50,219 nucleotides of DNA, from the NCBI GenBank assembly GCA_031553705.1, contig JAVBLD010000051.1, forward strand, positions 1-50,219. Reading direction: 5' to 3'. The number at the start of each line of letters is the position of its first letter. The first letter of the stretch is position 1. This DNA is from JAVBLD01 sp031553705. GTDB lineage: Bacteria > Bacteroidota > Bacteroidia > Bacteroidales > Marinifilaceae. Positions 9,573 through 18,449 of this stretch are shown piece by piece. A model generated the notes under the pieces. It saw only the letters and a program-made list of their open reading frames with translations. It was not told the DNA's origin and did not search any database. Position numbers and translations under genes: made by a program.

Positions 9573-9671
9573 GTAATTTTTTTTATTGGGAATATTTTGT
9601 TTACTTCGCAAAAGCGAATAGGCATTGCTATTTGGTTACGTGCTACTATTACTATTAATAGATATAATAAC

Positions 9672-11969
9672 ATGGTTCGTGTTATATTCTTTATAACAGT
9701 TTTTATTATATTAATCATTTCTCCACTTTGTCTTAAAGCAAAGACCGAGGATGGGCCTATTCTGATTATCAGCTCATATAATCCAGATACTCCAAGAGTT
9801 GCGACTAACATATCCGAATTTATTGAAGAATACCGATTGCTTGGCGGTAAGCGTACGGTTCTGACTGAAAGTTTGAATTATCGAAGTCTTTATAATGTGC
9901 ATAAGTGGGCCCGGATGATGTATGATATTCTTCAGAAGTACCGGGGCGAGAATCGTCCTTCATTGATTTTGATATTCGGTCAGGAAGCTTGGGCTTCTTA
10001 CTTGACATTAGATGAGTCTGAAATCGACCCGACTATTCCTGTCCTGTGCGGTGCAGTGAGTCGTAATATCGCTCTACTTCCCAATGAAGGCGTAAATATA
10101 CATGAATGGGAACCTGAGTCGGTTGATGTGTATAATGAGCTTGAGAGTAAAAATATTGTGGCAGGATTTGTATATGAGTATGATATCAAGGAGAATATTA
10201 AGCTGGTCAAAAAACTCTATCCTGACGTAAAGCATATCGTTTTTCTTTCGGATAATTCTTATGGGGGAGTAGCTCTTCAGGCGCACGTCAAACAACATAT
10301 ACGTGATTTCCTCGAACTGAACCTCATTTTACTTGACGGCCGTAAACAGAACATGGCGTCGGTTATGAAGAGCGTTGAAAATATGTCTGAGAATACTGTA
10401 TTACTGATGGGAATATGGCGTGTTGATGCAAGCGATAATCATCTTATGCCGGCTTACACTCGGGATATTATAAAAGTAAATCCCGGAATACCCTGTTTCA
10501 CATTGACGTCGATCGGTATTGAACAGGGGGCTATCGGCGGTTATATCCCCATGTATCATGTTATGGGAAAACAGTTGGCTGTGCTTGCATTTGACTATGT
10601 AGATATGCCTGTATCCGTCCGTCATAATCATCAATTAGTGACGGTCCAGAATCGTTACTTGTTCGATTATAAGGTTATCTCGGAGTTGGGGATAGTTCAG
10701 CAAAAATTGCCAGAACCTTATGATTTTATAAATAAAGAGCCTTCGTTTTTCGAGCATCATATCACTTTGCTCATATTTATTGTAGCATTCATTATTGTTT
10801 TAATTATAGCCTTTACTTTGACGCTGTCCAACCTGATGCATGTAAAAAAGCTTAAAAATACTTTGGAGGAGGCTAAAGATTATAGTACGCTTATAGTTAA
10901 TAATATAAATGCCGGCATACAATATATTATGCCTGATTATCGGATAAAGTGGCTCAATGATTTTTCTGTTTCCAATTATAAGAAAGTTGTTACGGAAGAT
11001 GTCCGGGGAACTTATTGTTACAAAGCTTTATACGGACATGACAAACCGTGTGACTTTTGTCCGATACCAGAAGCATTGAAATCGCGTGGACGTATTGCGA
11101 AAAAGGTGGAATTTCCCGGTAATGTATTCTTATTATTTCAGGCCAGTCCTATCTATAACGGTTCGGATGAAGTGATTGGTGTTGTGGTGCGTTACGAGGA
11201 TGTCAGCAAAGAAGAGGCGATCCAACAGGAGTTAATTGCGGCCAAAGAACAGGCTGAAGAGTCGGATCGGTTGAAATCGGCCTTTCTGGCTAATATGAGT
11301 CATGAAATACGTACTCCGTTAAATGCAATCGTAGGATTCTCAAATGTACTCATAAATCAGGATACCGATGAAGATGAAAAAGCTATGTATGCGGAAGTTA
11401 TTCAGGATAATTCCGATTTATTACTGCGTCTGATCAATGATATTCTCGATATTTCAAGGCTTGAAACGAGCAAAACGACTTTTCAGTATGCTTCGCATGA
11501 GATTATTTCATTTTGTAATTATGTTCTTACTACGGCGGAGTGCTCGGCGAAAAAGAATGGAGCCATCAGATATATCCTTGATACTAAACTTGAAAAATTT
11601 GATCTCGTTACCGATTTACAGCGTTTGCAACAAATACTTATCAATTTGTTATCGAATGCAGGAAAATTTACCACAGAGGGTCTTATTATACTCGGGGTCC
11701 ACATTGATTATGAGAGAAACATGCTTGAGTTTAGCGTAGCGGATACGGGGCGTGGTATTCCACCTGAGAAACAAAAAGTAATCTTCAACCGTTTTGAAAA
11801 AGCGGATGAATTTGCACAAGGAACGGGACTCGGATTGGCAATTTGTCAGATTACAGTGGAGAAGTTCGGCGGTAAAATTTGGGTAGATCCTGAGTATACA
11901 AACGGGGCACGTCTGGTATTTACACATCCGCTCGGCATTGAACCGACATCTATATTTACGGATTTCTGA
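9672..11969 (+). CDS. Membrane sensor histidine kinase with periplasmic ABC-substrate-binding-like domain
   Basis: A 765-residue sensor kinase. The ATG at 9672 gives a clean signal/anchor segment (VIFFITVFIILIISPLCL); the frame extends upstream only to a TTG. The periplasmic part (about residues 30-360) begins ILIISSYNPDTPRV and looks like the uncharacterised periplasmic binding-protein fold of ABC systems. A second membrane segment lies near residues 363-388. A PAS domain (about 405-520) holds a cysteine cluster, CYKALYGHDKPCDFCP. Then comes a HisKA domain with His544 in MSHEIRTPLNAIVGF and an HATPase domain with DTGRGIPP and GTGLGLAI. It has no receiver domain and no response regulator gene lies beside it. 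The ligand is unknown. Confidence 0.88.
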   Translation: MVRVIFFITVFIILIISPLCLKAKTEDGPILIISSYNPDTPRVATNISEFIEEYRLLGGKRTVLTESLNYRSLYNVHKWARMMYDILQKYRGENRPSLILIFGQEAWASYLTLDESEIDPTIPVLCGAVSRNIALLPNEGVNIHEWEPESVDVYNELESKNIVAGFVYEYDIKENIKLVKKLYPDVKHIVFLSDNSYGGVALQAHVKQHIRDFLELNLILLDGRKQNMASVMKSVENMSENTVLLMGIWRVDASDNHLMPAYTRDIIKVNPGIPCFTLTSIGIEQGAIGGYIPMYHVMGKQLAVLAFDYVDMPVSVRHNHQLVTVQNRYLFDYKVISELGIVQQKLPEPYDFINKEPSFFEHHITLLIFIVAFIIVLIIAFTLTLSNLMHVKKLKNTLEEAKDYSTLIVNNINAGIQYIMPDYRIKWLNDFSVSNYKKVVTEDVRGTYCYKALYGHDKPCDFCPIPEALKSRGRIAKKVEFPGNVFLLFQASPIYNGSDEVIGVVVRYEDVSKEEAIQQELIAAKEQAEESDRLKSAFLANMSHEIRTPLNAIVGFSNVLINQDTDEDEKAMYAEVIQDNSDLLLRLINDILDISRLETSKTTFQYASHEIISFCNYVLTTAECSAKKNGAIRYILDTKLEKFDLVTDLQRLQQILINLLSNAGKFTTEGLIILGVHIDYERNMLEFSVADTGRGIPPEKQKVIFNRFEKADEFAQGTGLGLAICQITVEKFGGKIWVDPEYTNGARLVFTHPLGIEPTSIFTDF

Positions 11970-11983
11970 AAGATGATTTAATC

Positions 11984-13053
11984 TTGACTATTAGCATAAT
12001 ACTTTGGGGTTTGAATTTATCATTTACAGCCAGTACAAAACTGTTGTTTGTCCGTACTCTGCTGATAATAGCTGTTTTTACGGTTTTATTTTTTAGTTGT
12101 AATTTCGGAAATACCGGTCAATTGACCATATCGGATCCGGGCGTCGTGTGGTGGACTTCTCTTTCATTAATTGCCGAACAGAGATTGATATATAAAAAAC
12201 AACCTGGACGTTTCTTTCGATAGGGTGCAAAATAGTCTTTGGGCAAGAAATGCTTTGTTGTCGGGAACAGTCGATATGGAGACGCCACACTTTACTCAAA
12301 GCCTGAGCCCCCGATAGCAGTTATGAACGGTACGATTTCGAAACTCTATTTGTATTACTATTTAAAGAAAGTACTTCCTTGGCTTGGATGATTGGTCTGA
12401 CAATGTGATAGGTTTACCTGCCGGCACCGCACAATACATTCAGGAGGTGTGGTAGAATCCGTTTCCACTTGGGAGCTTTTTGGTATGGATGCCGCATAGA
12501 TCACCGGTTATAAAATCAATCGGGCCCCGGATGTTTATACCAATAGGATATAGTTGTTACAACTCCGGGAGAAATATAAGGCCACTCAGAAATTTGTCAA
12601 ATCGACAGAAATGGCCTGCGGGTGTCTAAAAAAGAACCGGGGCGACCGAAAGCAATCATCAATAAATTCATAGATGGACAAAGCGAATCGATAGAAGGAT
12701 TGTATCACAAAGTAGACTTCTCCGTTAAATATGACTATGATAGGATGAAAGATCTGGTATTGCTTGACGGAATATTTTTGACCGCTTTGAAACGGGCCTA
12801 CGAGCAAGTGTATATGCAACTGGATACGGGGCAGTATATTGTTTTTTATTCTAATCATGATTTTAAGCCTTTGAGATAATATCAGGGAACGAAAATAAAA
12901 GAATGGATAATAAAAGCGGGATTTTGATGTTTAATTGAAAATCCAAAAATAGGTTATCAATTATTGAGTCAAGATGCCTATTTGATAAAAAATGTTAAAA
13001 CTAATTTACGGTATGATCTTTATGCTTATATTGGGCGTATAAATAATATTAAA
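11984..13053 (+). pseudogene. Decayed gene, possibly a former lipoprotein
   Basis: This 1.1-kb stretch has no intact gene but reads like the remains of one. In one frame (11984-12223) a hydrophobic segment ending LFFSCNFGN resembles a lipoprotein signal peptide. After a TAG, protein-like sequence continues in the same frame (for example GKKCFVVGNSRYGDATLYSKPE and GGVVESVSTWELFGMDAA), interrupted by about seven stops. Near 12620 it moves by one frame shift into an open segment of 85 codons (12622-12879). After TAA and TGA stops that frame continues as NPKIGYQLLSQDAYLIKN to a final TAA at 13051-13053. The original family was not recognised. The long run of plausible protein in only two frames makes decay more likely than random non-coding DNA. 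Confidence 0.6.
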
Positions 13054-13064
13054 ACAGAAAAGTA

Positions 13065-13457
13065 ATGAGAAAGATTGGTTTTTTAATCATTGTTTTATCC
13101 GTGTGTTTTCTTTTTTCTTGTAAAAAGAAGAAAGCACCTGTTGTAGAAACGCTTGCAGTGGTTACTACTGAGGAAGTAAAACCAGTTACCGAATCCCCCA
13201 AAGAGGCTCCTAAACCGGCGGTGAAAGAGTATACTCACTTCTTAGTAGGTGGTTGTTTCAGGATCAAGGAGAATGCCGACCGGTTTCAGGCGAAATTGGA
13301 AAATGAAGGATATCCTTCAGAGATTCTCCCTTATTTCCACAATTTACAATTAGTGACATATAAAGGTTTTTATTCCCACGGAGAGGCTCAGATTGCTTTG
13401 AACCAGATGGTTCTTGAACCTGGAAAGGAATTAACATGGATATATCCGGTGAGATAA
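13065..13457 (+). CDS. SPOR-domain lipoprotein
   Basis: A 130-residue lipoprotein. The N terminus MRKIGFLIIVLSVCFLFSC is a type II signal peptide with the lipobox cysteine at residue 19, followed by a lysine run and a proline-rich linker. The C-terminal part, from about residue 58 (YTHFLVGGCFRIKENADRF to the end), is a SPOR domain, which binds denuded peptidoglycan glycan strands and targets proteins to division sites. It follows the decayed gene by 11 bases and converges on the GH101 gene, sharing the hairpin at 13442-13470. Confidence 0.85.
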   Translation: MRKIGFLIIVLSVCFLFSCKKKKAPVVETLAVVTTEEVKPVTESPKEAPKPAVKEYTHFLVGGCFRIKENADRFQAKLENEGYPSEILPYFHNLQLVTYKGFYSHGEAQIALNQMVLEPGKELTWIYPVR

Positions 13458-13480
13458 ATCAACCGGATATTTTCATTTTT
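13442..13480. terminator. Hairpin terminator between SPOR lipoprotein and GH101 gene
   Basis: ATATCCGGT (13442-13450) pairs with ACCGGATAT (13462-13470) and is followed on the plus strand by TTTCATTTTT. The stem overlaps the end of the SPOR gene and lies next to the convergent GH101 stop. Confidence 0.7.
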
Positions 13481-16400
13481 CGTTAATTCCGAAATCATCT
13501 ATCACCAACATTCCGGGACCGGACTTGAAGATCGAGACATAATAGTCTGTAGCATCATCGGTTTGGAAAGAGGAATGAAAATCCGACGTTCCGTCAAGAG
13601 GTTCGGAAAGTATGGTATTGCCTGATTTTGCAGCTCGTACCACGATCCGGTAACTTCCTGCTGTCGGTGCTTTGTAGGCAAAATGTATCTCATAAGAGGT
13701 GTTGGGCTTGAACGAGATAAAAGAGGGCATGGTGCGGATGATTTCTCCTCCTTCCTGATCCAATGTTTTCAGCGACCAATTCCCATTTATGACATCATCG
13801 GTATATTTTCCGTTTCTTTCGCTTAAATGCGTTTTGCATTCCGACATTTTTGACAACATAAATCCTCCCCATCCAAAGTCAATTTGTTCGAAATCCTCGT
13901 AGAAAAGATAGCCCTTTTTCTTTTCCTCTATAGTTTCAACTACTCTGACATCATCGAAGAGAACAAACGAGCTGTCTTTTACTGCGCCGGCTTTCAGGAC
14001 GAGGTGAACCCTGTTTTTGCCTTGAGGCAGGGTAAAATACACCCGTAGCCGTTGATATTTATCTCCTCTTTTGTCTGAATTTACGACATAGGTAGAAATT
14101 GTTGTTTCTTCAACAGATGCTTCCGCCGGTTCCATACCGGATCCTGAGATTTCCAGTGCTGCCCGTCGCTTCCCTTTGATTTTGACCCAGACATTGGCAC
14201 TATAACTTTTACCTCCTTCCAGGTTTGTCAGCGTTTGTGATACGCCGGCCCTTTTTTGGCCTTCAATTTTTAGCTGAGATTGCCCATAGGATGTGACATC
14301 TATCGATGTGGCCGACTTAGGGCCTTTTTTTTGCCAATAGGTAAAGCCCTGGCTATCGAATCCCATATCTTTTACCGGGCTTCCATGGCTCCAATCGGCA
14401 TCCAGTAGTGCCGCCGGTTTACTCTTATATATTACGTACGGTGTTTTCTTTTGGGCCTTTATTTCGATTCTGTCATTGATAACCGGCAATTCTTTTACCT
14501 CTTTTCTGCCGGTTTCGGTTAATTTATAACAGAACACTTTGTCTATATTATTCCAGGAGGCGGGAAGTTTCCAGGAAGTGGTTCCTCCTTCCGGATGATA
14601 ATGGTATATTTTCTCTTTTGTAACCGGATCCCATGGGATAAAAACAATGTTTCCGGTCATGATCAATACTCCATTGTCATACATCTCCGTTTTCCCTTTT
14701 TCGTAACGTGTTTCTACACCGTTTCTGAATTTGGCCTTTCCGTTTTCGACATGAAGTACCGGGAAGTGCATCAAGTAACGGTAAGGCAGTTGATTGGTAT
14801 AGAAATTATATGTGGTGAGACGGAGGTCTCTCCCGTTTTGCCAACCCTGGAAACCGATGCCTGCGCCACGACCATATCCTCCTCCGAATAACGAATCGGG
14901 AGCAAAAGCATCTTTGCGTTGATGGTGTATGAAACGGGCTATCAGGCTTTTGGATTCCGGATGATAATGAACCCATGATCCGTAGCGGTTGAATACCCCG
15001 GGATCTTCCGTCCATACAGACCATCCGTTTTGATTAAAAATTCTGGCCGTATTGTAAGCTAAATAACGGTGTTCGCGATATGTGTCAATGTACACAAAGG
15101 CCAGGCCCGGCAAGTCATCTTTTAACTGCTCGAGCCGTTCCTGAAAAGTTCCGTCGATTACATCGGCTTCCTTGTTCATCAGATAGGCCTGGTCCAGCCA
15201 TTTCCATCCCGGAATGGTCGTGACAATCCTGTCATTGTATGCATAGGCTTCCGGGTAGGCTTCGCTCTGGTTGATATGTACGCCGATAAAGGCATTGTAA
15301 CGTTTGGCTTCACTGATCAGGGTCTGCAGGTCTTTTAAACCTCCGGCTCTTGTATTATAGTGGCCTGCATAGTCGGGGTGGCCGCTGTCATGTCCTTCCG
15401 ATTGATACCCTTTTAATTCCAGCATCTGACCGAATCCATCAGTCAGGAAATACATTTTCTTGATGTTATCTAATTGACGCAGAAAAGGATACTGTGCTTC
15501 ACCGGCAAAGTTCATGGTGATGGTGATGTTTGAACGGCGTACGGTCTCCGCCCCATAAGGTTTCGGATATATTTCACTGAGGGCTACGGCGGCATCTTGC
15601 CAGGTGATCCGGCGGTCTCCGTTCCGATCGACAGCAAAAACCGCTTTCATCTGAGGAAGTTCGGTAACTTTCCCATCCCTCCCCCTGTATATCCATTCAT
15701 TGTTGCCGATAGAAGTGTAGCGGGAAATGGTATCGCTTCGATATACAAACTGCCTGCTTTCGTAAACGGAGTTATTGTCTAATGCAACAGATATATAATC
15801 ATTGCTGAGGATAACAATTGTTCCTGTCTGATCGATCGTTTCCGTATTTGTCCGGTTTAGCGGAAAGAACAGATCGCTTCCTTCGCTTTTGGCTACAGCC
15901 AGCATTGCTCCTGGAGAGTCATGTTGCATCGAGGCGAGGTAAAGTCCTGGAAAACCGATAGTTTTAACTTTGGTATCTCCTTTTTCCTGGATGTTAATAA
16001 TATTTACTTCAAACAGGTTGCTATCGACACGTCCCTCTGCCTCGACCGTTATATCAACTTCCGGAATGCGAAGTGTGTAACGGATGGTTTTCCGGTCTTT
16101 TATCGTACTATAGCCTACTACCGGATACGAATCGCCGTTGATATTGATATATTCATATACCGGACTGTTCAATATAAGTAAGGGAGCGCCTTTTAGCTCG
16201 TAAGACAGAGGAGCCGGAAATGTGCCGGATAATGATACTTTTAACCGGTCGGAGGCAATCTGGACCGGATTCGGGTCGGTTGAAGGGATTAGTTCTTCCA
16301 GCATTTTATAAGTGATATCCGACAAGATAACATTACCTCCCTGATGTACCCGGAAGCCCATTTTTCCGGCTTTGTCAGGAATTCCCGTTATATTGACATG

Positions 16401-16895
16401 AGCGACGATCTCCGCATCTACCCTCAATGTGATCTCATTCCGGATGCAATCGACCCGTATCGTACGGGTAAAGTTTTGGTACAATTTTGCAATATCCCGG
16501 GCTATTTCTTTGCGGAACCGTGGAGTTTCGACATACCAGTAACAATAGCCAAAGATATCGCTGGTTTTATCACAACCGATATACACCCAATCTTCCGGGG
16601 AGATATAGCGGAGAAGTACCCCGATGTGTGATGCTTCGTTTTGCGGGGTTAATTTATATTCGACGGATATGTCCCGGAAAGCCGGTGTATTTTCGTAAAT
16701 ATAAAACAGATCGCCTTCTGATTTTAATGTCAAGATTCCTTGCTTTGCCGTTGCTATACCCTCTTTTTCATTTCGGACAATCTTCCATAAACGGTCATCC
16801 GTTTCGGATATACGAAACGGGGATTCTTTTTGGGAGAAAGCGACTATGGTGTATATTGATAATATCGAAGTACATAAAATTTTCTTTAGATTCAT
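13473..16895 (-). CDS. Endo-alpha-N-acetylgalactosaminidase, GH101 family
   Basis: A secreted 1140-residue glycosidase that by family releases the core-1 disaccharide Gal-beta-1,3-GalNAc from serine/threonine of mucin-type glycoproteins. A signal peptide (about 1-21) is followed by a laminin-G-like sandwich (about 30-200), a beta domain (about 210-440) with an EF-hand-like loop (Asp423 to Asp434, NGD inside), and the GH101 barrel (about 450-800) with the hallmark LKGYQSEGHDSGH. By comparison with the pneumococcal enzyme the nucleophile is Asp604 (VYIDTY) and the acid/base Glu630 (WTED). Galactose-binding-like sandwiches follow at the C terminus. No SusC/SusD pair or other glycosidase adjoins it, so it stands alone rather than in a utilisation locus. 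A 26-base palindrome precedes it. Confidence 0.9.
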   Translation of the reverse strand: MNLKKILCTSILSIYTIVAFSQKESPFRISETDDRLWKIVRNEKEGIATAKQGILTLKSEGDLFYIYENTPAFRDISVEYKLTPQNEASHIGVLLRYISPEDWVYIGCDKTSDIFGYCYWYVETPRFRKEIARDIAKLYQNFTRTIRVDCIRNEITLRVDAEIVAHVNITGIPDKAGKMGFRVHQGGNVILSDITYKMLEELIPSTDPNPVQIASDRLKVSLSGTFPAPLSYELKGAPLLILNSPVYEYININGDSYPVVGYSTIKDRKTIRYTLRIPEVDITVEAEGRVDSNLFEVNIINIQEKGDTKVKTIGFPGLYLASMQHDSPGAMLAVAKSEGSDLFFPLNRTNTETIDQTGTIVILSNDYISVALDNNSVYESRQFVYRSDTISRYTSIGNNEWIYRGRDGKVTELPQMKAVFAVDRNGDRRITWQDAAVALSEIYPKPYGAETVRRSNITITMNFAGEAQYPFLRQLDNIKKMYFLTDGFGQMLELKGYQSEGHDSGHPDYAGHYNTRAGGLKDLQTLISEAKRYNAFIGVHINQSEAYPEAYAYNDRIVTTIPGWKWLDQAYLMNKEADVIDGTFQERLEQLKDDLPGLAFVYIDTYREHRYLAYNTARIFNQNGWSVWTEDPGVFNRYGSWVHYHPESKSLIARFIHHQRKDAFAPDSLFGGGYGRGAGIGFQGWQNGRDLRLTTYNFYTNQLPYRYLMHFPVLHVENGKAKFRNGVETRYEKGKTEMYDNGVLIMTGNIVFIPWDPVTKEKIYHYHPEGGTTSWKLPASWNNIDKVFCYKLTETGRKEVKELPVINDRIEIKAQKKTPYVIYKSKPAALLDADWSHGSPVKDMGFDSQGFTYWQKKGPKSATSIDVTSYGQSQLKIEGQKRAGVSQTLTNLEGGKSYSANVWVKIKGKRRAALEISGSGMEPAEASVEETTISTYVVNSDKRGDKYQRLRVYFTLPQGKNRVHLVLKAGAVKDSSFVLFDDVRVVETIEEKKKGYLFYEDFEQIDFGWGGFMLSKMSECKTHLSERNGKYTDDVINGNWSLKTLDQEGGEIIRTMPSFISFKPNTSYEIHFAYKAPTAGSYRIVVRAAKSGNTILSEPLDGTSDFHSSFQTDDATDYYVSIFKSGPGMLVIDDFGINEK

Positions 16896-16912
16896 GTTGT
16901 TTTATTTTTCGA

Positions 16913-16938
16913 TTTCCTACTTTTACAAAAGTAGGAAA
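16913..16938 (-). promoter_or_regulatory. 26-base palindrome overlapping the GH101 promoter
   Basis: Perfect 12-base arms, TTTCCTACTTTT and AAAAGTAGGAAA, are separated by AC. On the minus strand the centre reads TACTTTTG, a match to the -7 consensus TAnnTTTG, with the ATG 18-25 bases downstream. The overlap suggests an operator sitting on the promoter. A hairpin at the 5' end of the transcript is the alternative. Confidence 0.6.
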
Positions 16939-16942
16939 ATAG

Positions 16943-17240
16943 ATGAAGATAGATAATATAGTGAGATTTTAATTTATAGAAGGTTTTAGAGCTTTTACCC
17001 GTTACCTGTCCTGGCTATTACCTCTATTTTCGTTCTTTCTCTCTTTTTACCCCTGTTGTTTTCCGGTATACCAGAAACTTTATAAATTATTCCCTTGGTC
17101 TATTGTAAAAATGATTAACGGGATTTTATTAATTTCAGGGTGACAATACTTTCTAAGTTGTCATTTCCCAAAAACAGCGACAAAGGCTAAGTGTAAAAAT
17201 CCACGTTTAATAAGACAATTGAAAAACAGAAATAAATATA
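16943..17240. other. Non-coding intergenic region between GH101 and prs
   Basis: About 300 bases without a credible reading frame on either strand. A small TGACAA/TTGTCA inverted repeat lies around 17142-17162. No tRNA-like or other recognisable RNA structure was seen. Confidence 0.6.
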
Positions 17241-17279
17241 GAAGGGAGCTATTTGAAACCGTCAAATAGCCCTCTTTTA
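17241..17279 (-). terminator. Hairpin downstream of prs
   Basis: GAGCTATTTGA and TCAAATAGCCC-type arms form a stem of about nine perfect pairs extended by purine/pyrimidine tracts (GAAGGG against CCCTCTTTT). It lies about 20 bases past the prs stop and is T-rich on both outer sides. Confidence 0.6.
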
Positions 17280-17299
17280 TTTTTACAATAAAAACATTT

Positions 17300-18238
17300 T
17301 TACAGAATAAAATTATCGCTGATTGATTTGTGATGATAAACATTAACGATTGTCTCTGCAAACATTTCAGCTACAGATATGACCCTTATCTTAGGGCTTG
17401 TTTTCAGCAACGGGATCGAATCAGTGAAAATCACTTCTTCCAGAGCCGACTTTTCAATTCTTTCGTAAGCAGGCCCTGAGAGTACGGCATGGATGGCCAC
17501 GGCCCTTACGCTCAATGCTCCCTCTGATTTTAATAGATCGGCTGCTTTGCATATTGTACCGGCTGTATCGATGATATCATCTACCAATACGACATGCTTT
17601 CCTTCAACATCCCCGATGACTCTCATTTCTGCGACCTCGTTTGCCTTTTCTCTTGTTTTATGGCATATAATCAGGTTCGAATCAAAGAACTTTGCCCATG
17701 AATTGGCCCTTTTTGAACCGCCGATATCCGGTGAAGCGATAGCAAGATCTTTCAGATTTAACGAACGTATATAGGGTACCAATACGGTTGAACCATACAG
17801 GTGGTCTACAGGGATATCAAAAAAGCCTTGAATCTGATCTGCATGTAAGTCCATCGTCATAATTCTGTCCACTCCTGCCGCACATAACAGGTTTGCAACC
17901 AACTTAGCGCCGATCGCTACTCTCGGACGGTCTTTTCTGTCCTGGCGGGCAAAGCCGAAGTAGGGTATTACGGCGATCACTTTATAAGCCGAGGCTCTTT
18001 TTGCCGCATCAATCATCATCAGTAATTCCATCAGGTTATCACTGGGCGGAAAAGTGGATTGAATGATAAAAACGTGAGCACCTCTTACGGTTTCATCGTA
18101 AGAGGTTACAAATTCTCCATCACTAAAACGTAAGAACGTTTTTTTACCTAGTTCCACACCCATGAATCTGGCGATGTGCTCAGCAATATATTTGCTGTTT
18201 TCTCCGGAAAAGATTTTGACTTCAGCAAGGTTTGACAT
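17300..18238 (-). CDS. prs: Ribose-phosphate pyrophosphokinase
   Basis: A 312-residue PRPP synthetase that transfers pyrophosphate from ATP to ribose 5-phosphate, supplying purine, pyrimidine, histidine, tryptophan and NAD synthesis. Family motifs are complete: the N-terminal FSDGEF segment, the YFGFARQDRKDRPR catalytic flexible-loop region, MDLHADQIQGFFDIPVDHLYG, and the PRPP-binding loop VVLVDDIIDTAGT. Length is normal for the bacterial class I enzyme. It is a single-gene unit with a TACTTTTG -7 element 29-36 bases before the ATG and a hairpin after the stop. Confidence 0.97.
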   Translation of the reverse strand: MSNLAEVKIFSGENSKYIAEHIARFMGVELGKKTFLRFSDGEFVTSYDETVRGAHVFIIQSTFPPSDNLMELLMMIDAAKRASAYKVIAVIPYFGFARQDRKDRPRVAIGAKLVANLLCAAGVDRIMTMDLHADQIQGFFDIPVDHLYGSTVLVPYIRSLNLKDLAIASPDIGGSKRANSWAKFFDSNLIICHKTREKANEVAEMRVIGDVEGKHVVLVDDIIDTAGTICKAADLLKSEGALSVRAVAIHAVLSGPAYERIEKSALEEVIFTDSIPLLKTSPKIRVISVAEMFAETIVNVYHHKSISDNFIL

Positions 18239-18266
18239 ACACGATCTTTTGATTATTTCACCTTCG

Positions 18267-18274
18267 CAAAAGTA
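18267..18274 (-). promoter_or_regulatory. Bacteroidota -7 promoter element for prs
   Basis: On the minus strand the sequence reads TACTTTTG, an exact match to TAnnTTTG, about 30 bases before the prs ATG. Confidence 0.6.
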
Positions 18275-18372
18275 TATAAATAATTGATAATAGAGAATGA
18301 AGAACGAAGAATTTTTGGACTTTGAGTCCGGATCTGCGGGTGAAAATATTTTTGATTTGATAAGGTGAGTTT

Positions 18373-18398
18373 TTTTACTATTTTTACGGATAGTAAAA
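18373..18398. repeat. Inverted repeat upstream of the M20 peptidase gene
   Basis: TTTTACTAT (18373-18381) and its exact complement ATAGTAAAA (18390-18398) are separated by eight bases and lie 52 bases before the ATG at 18450. This could be an operator or a 5' leader hairpin. Confidence 0.5.
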
Positions 18399-18449
18399 GA
18401 GTTTTATCGCAGATGAAACAGTATCTGGAAATCAATAAAAAATAGACAC

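Noticed and set aside
9482..9672. Riboswitch before the histidine kinase
   Set aside because: The region is AT-rich with short direct repeats and lacks any recognisable riboswitch core.
11437..11739. 100-codon plus-strand frame inside the histidine kinase
   Set aside because: It is an out-of-frame shadow of the HisKA/HATPase coding sequence, whose own frame has clear catalytic motifs.
16487..16942. 151-codon plus-strand frame opposite the GH101 N terminus
   Set aside because: It is antisense to a well-supported signal peptide and laminin-G-like domain and runs through the promoter palindrome.
17161..17361. Open frame on the minus strand overlapping the end of prs
   Set aside because: It spans the prs terminator hairpin, overlaps prs out of frame and has low-complexity hydrophobic sequence with no recognisable domain.
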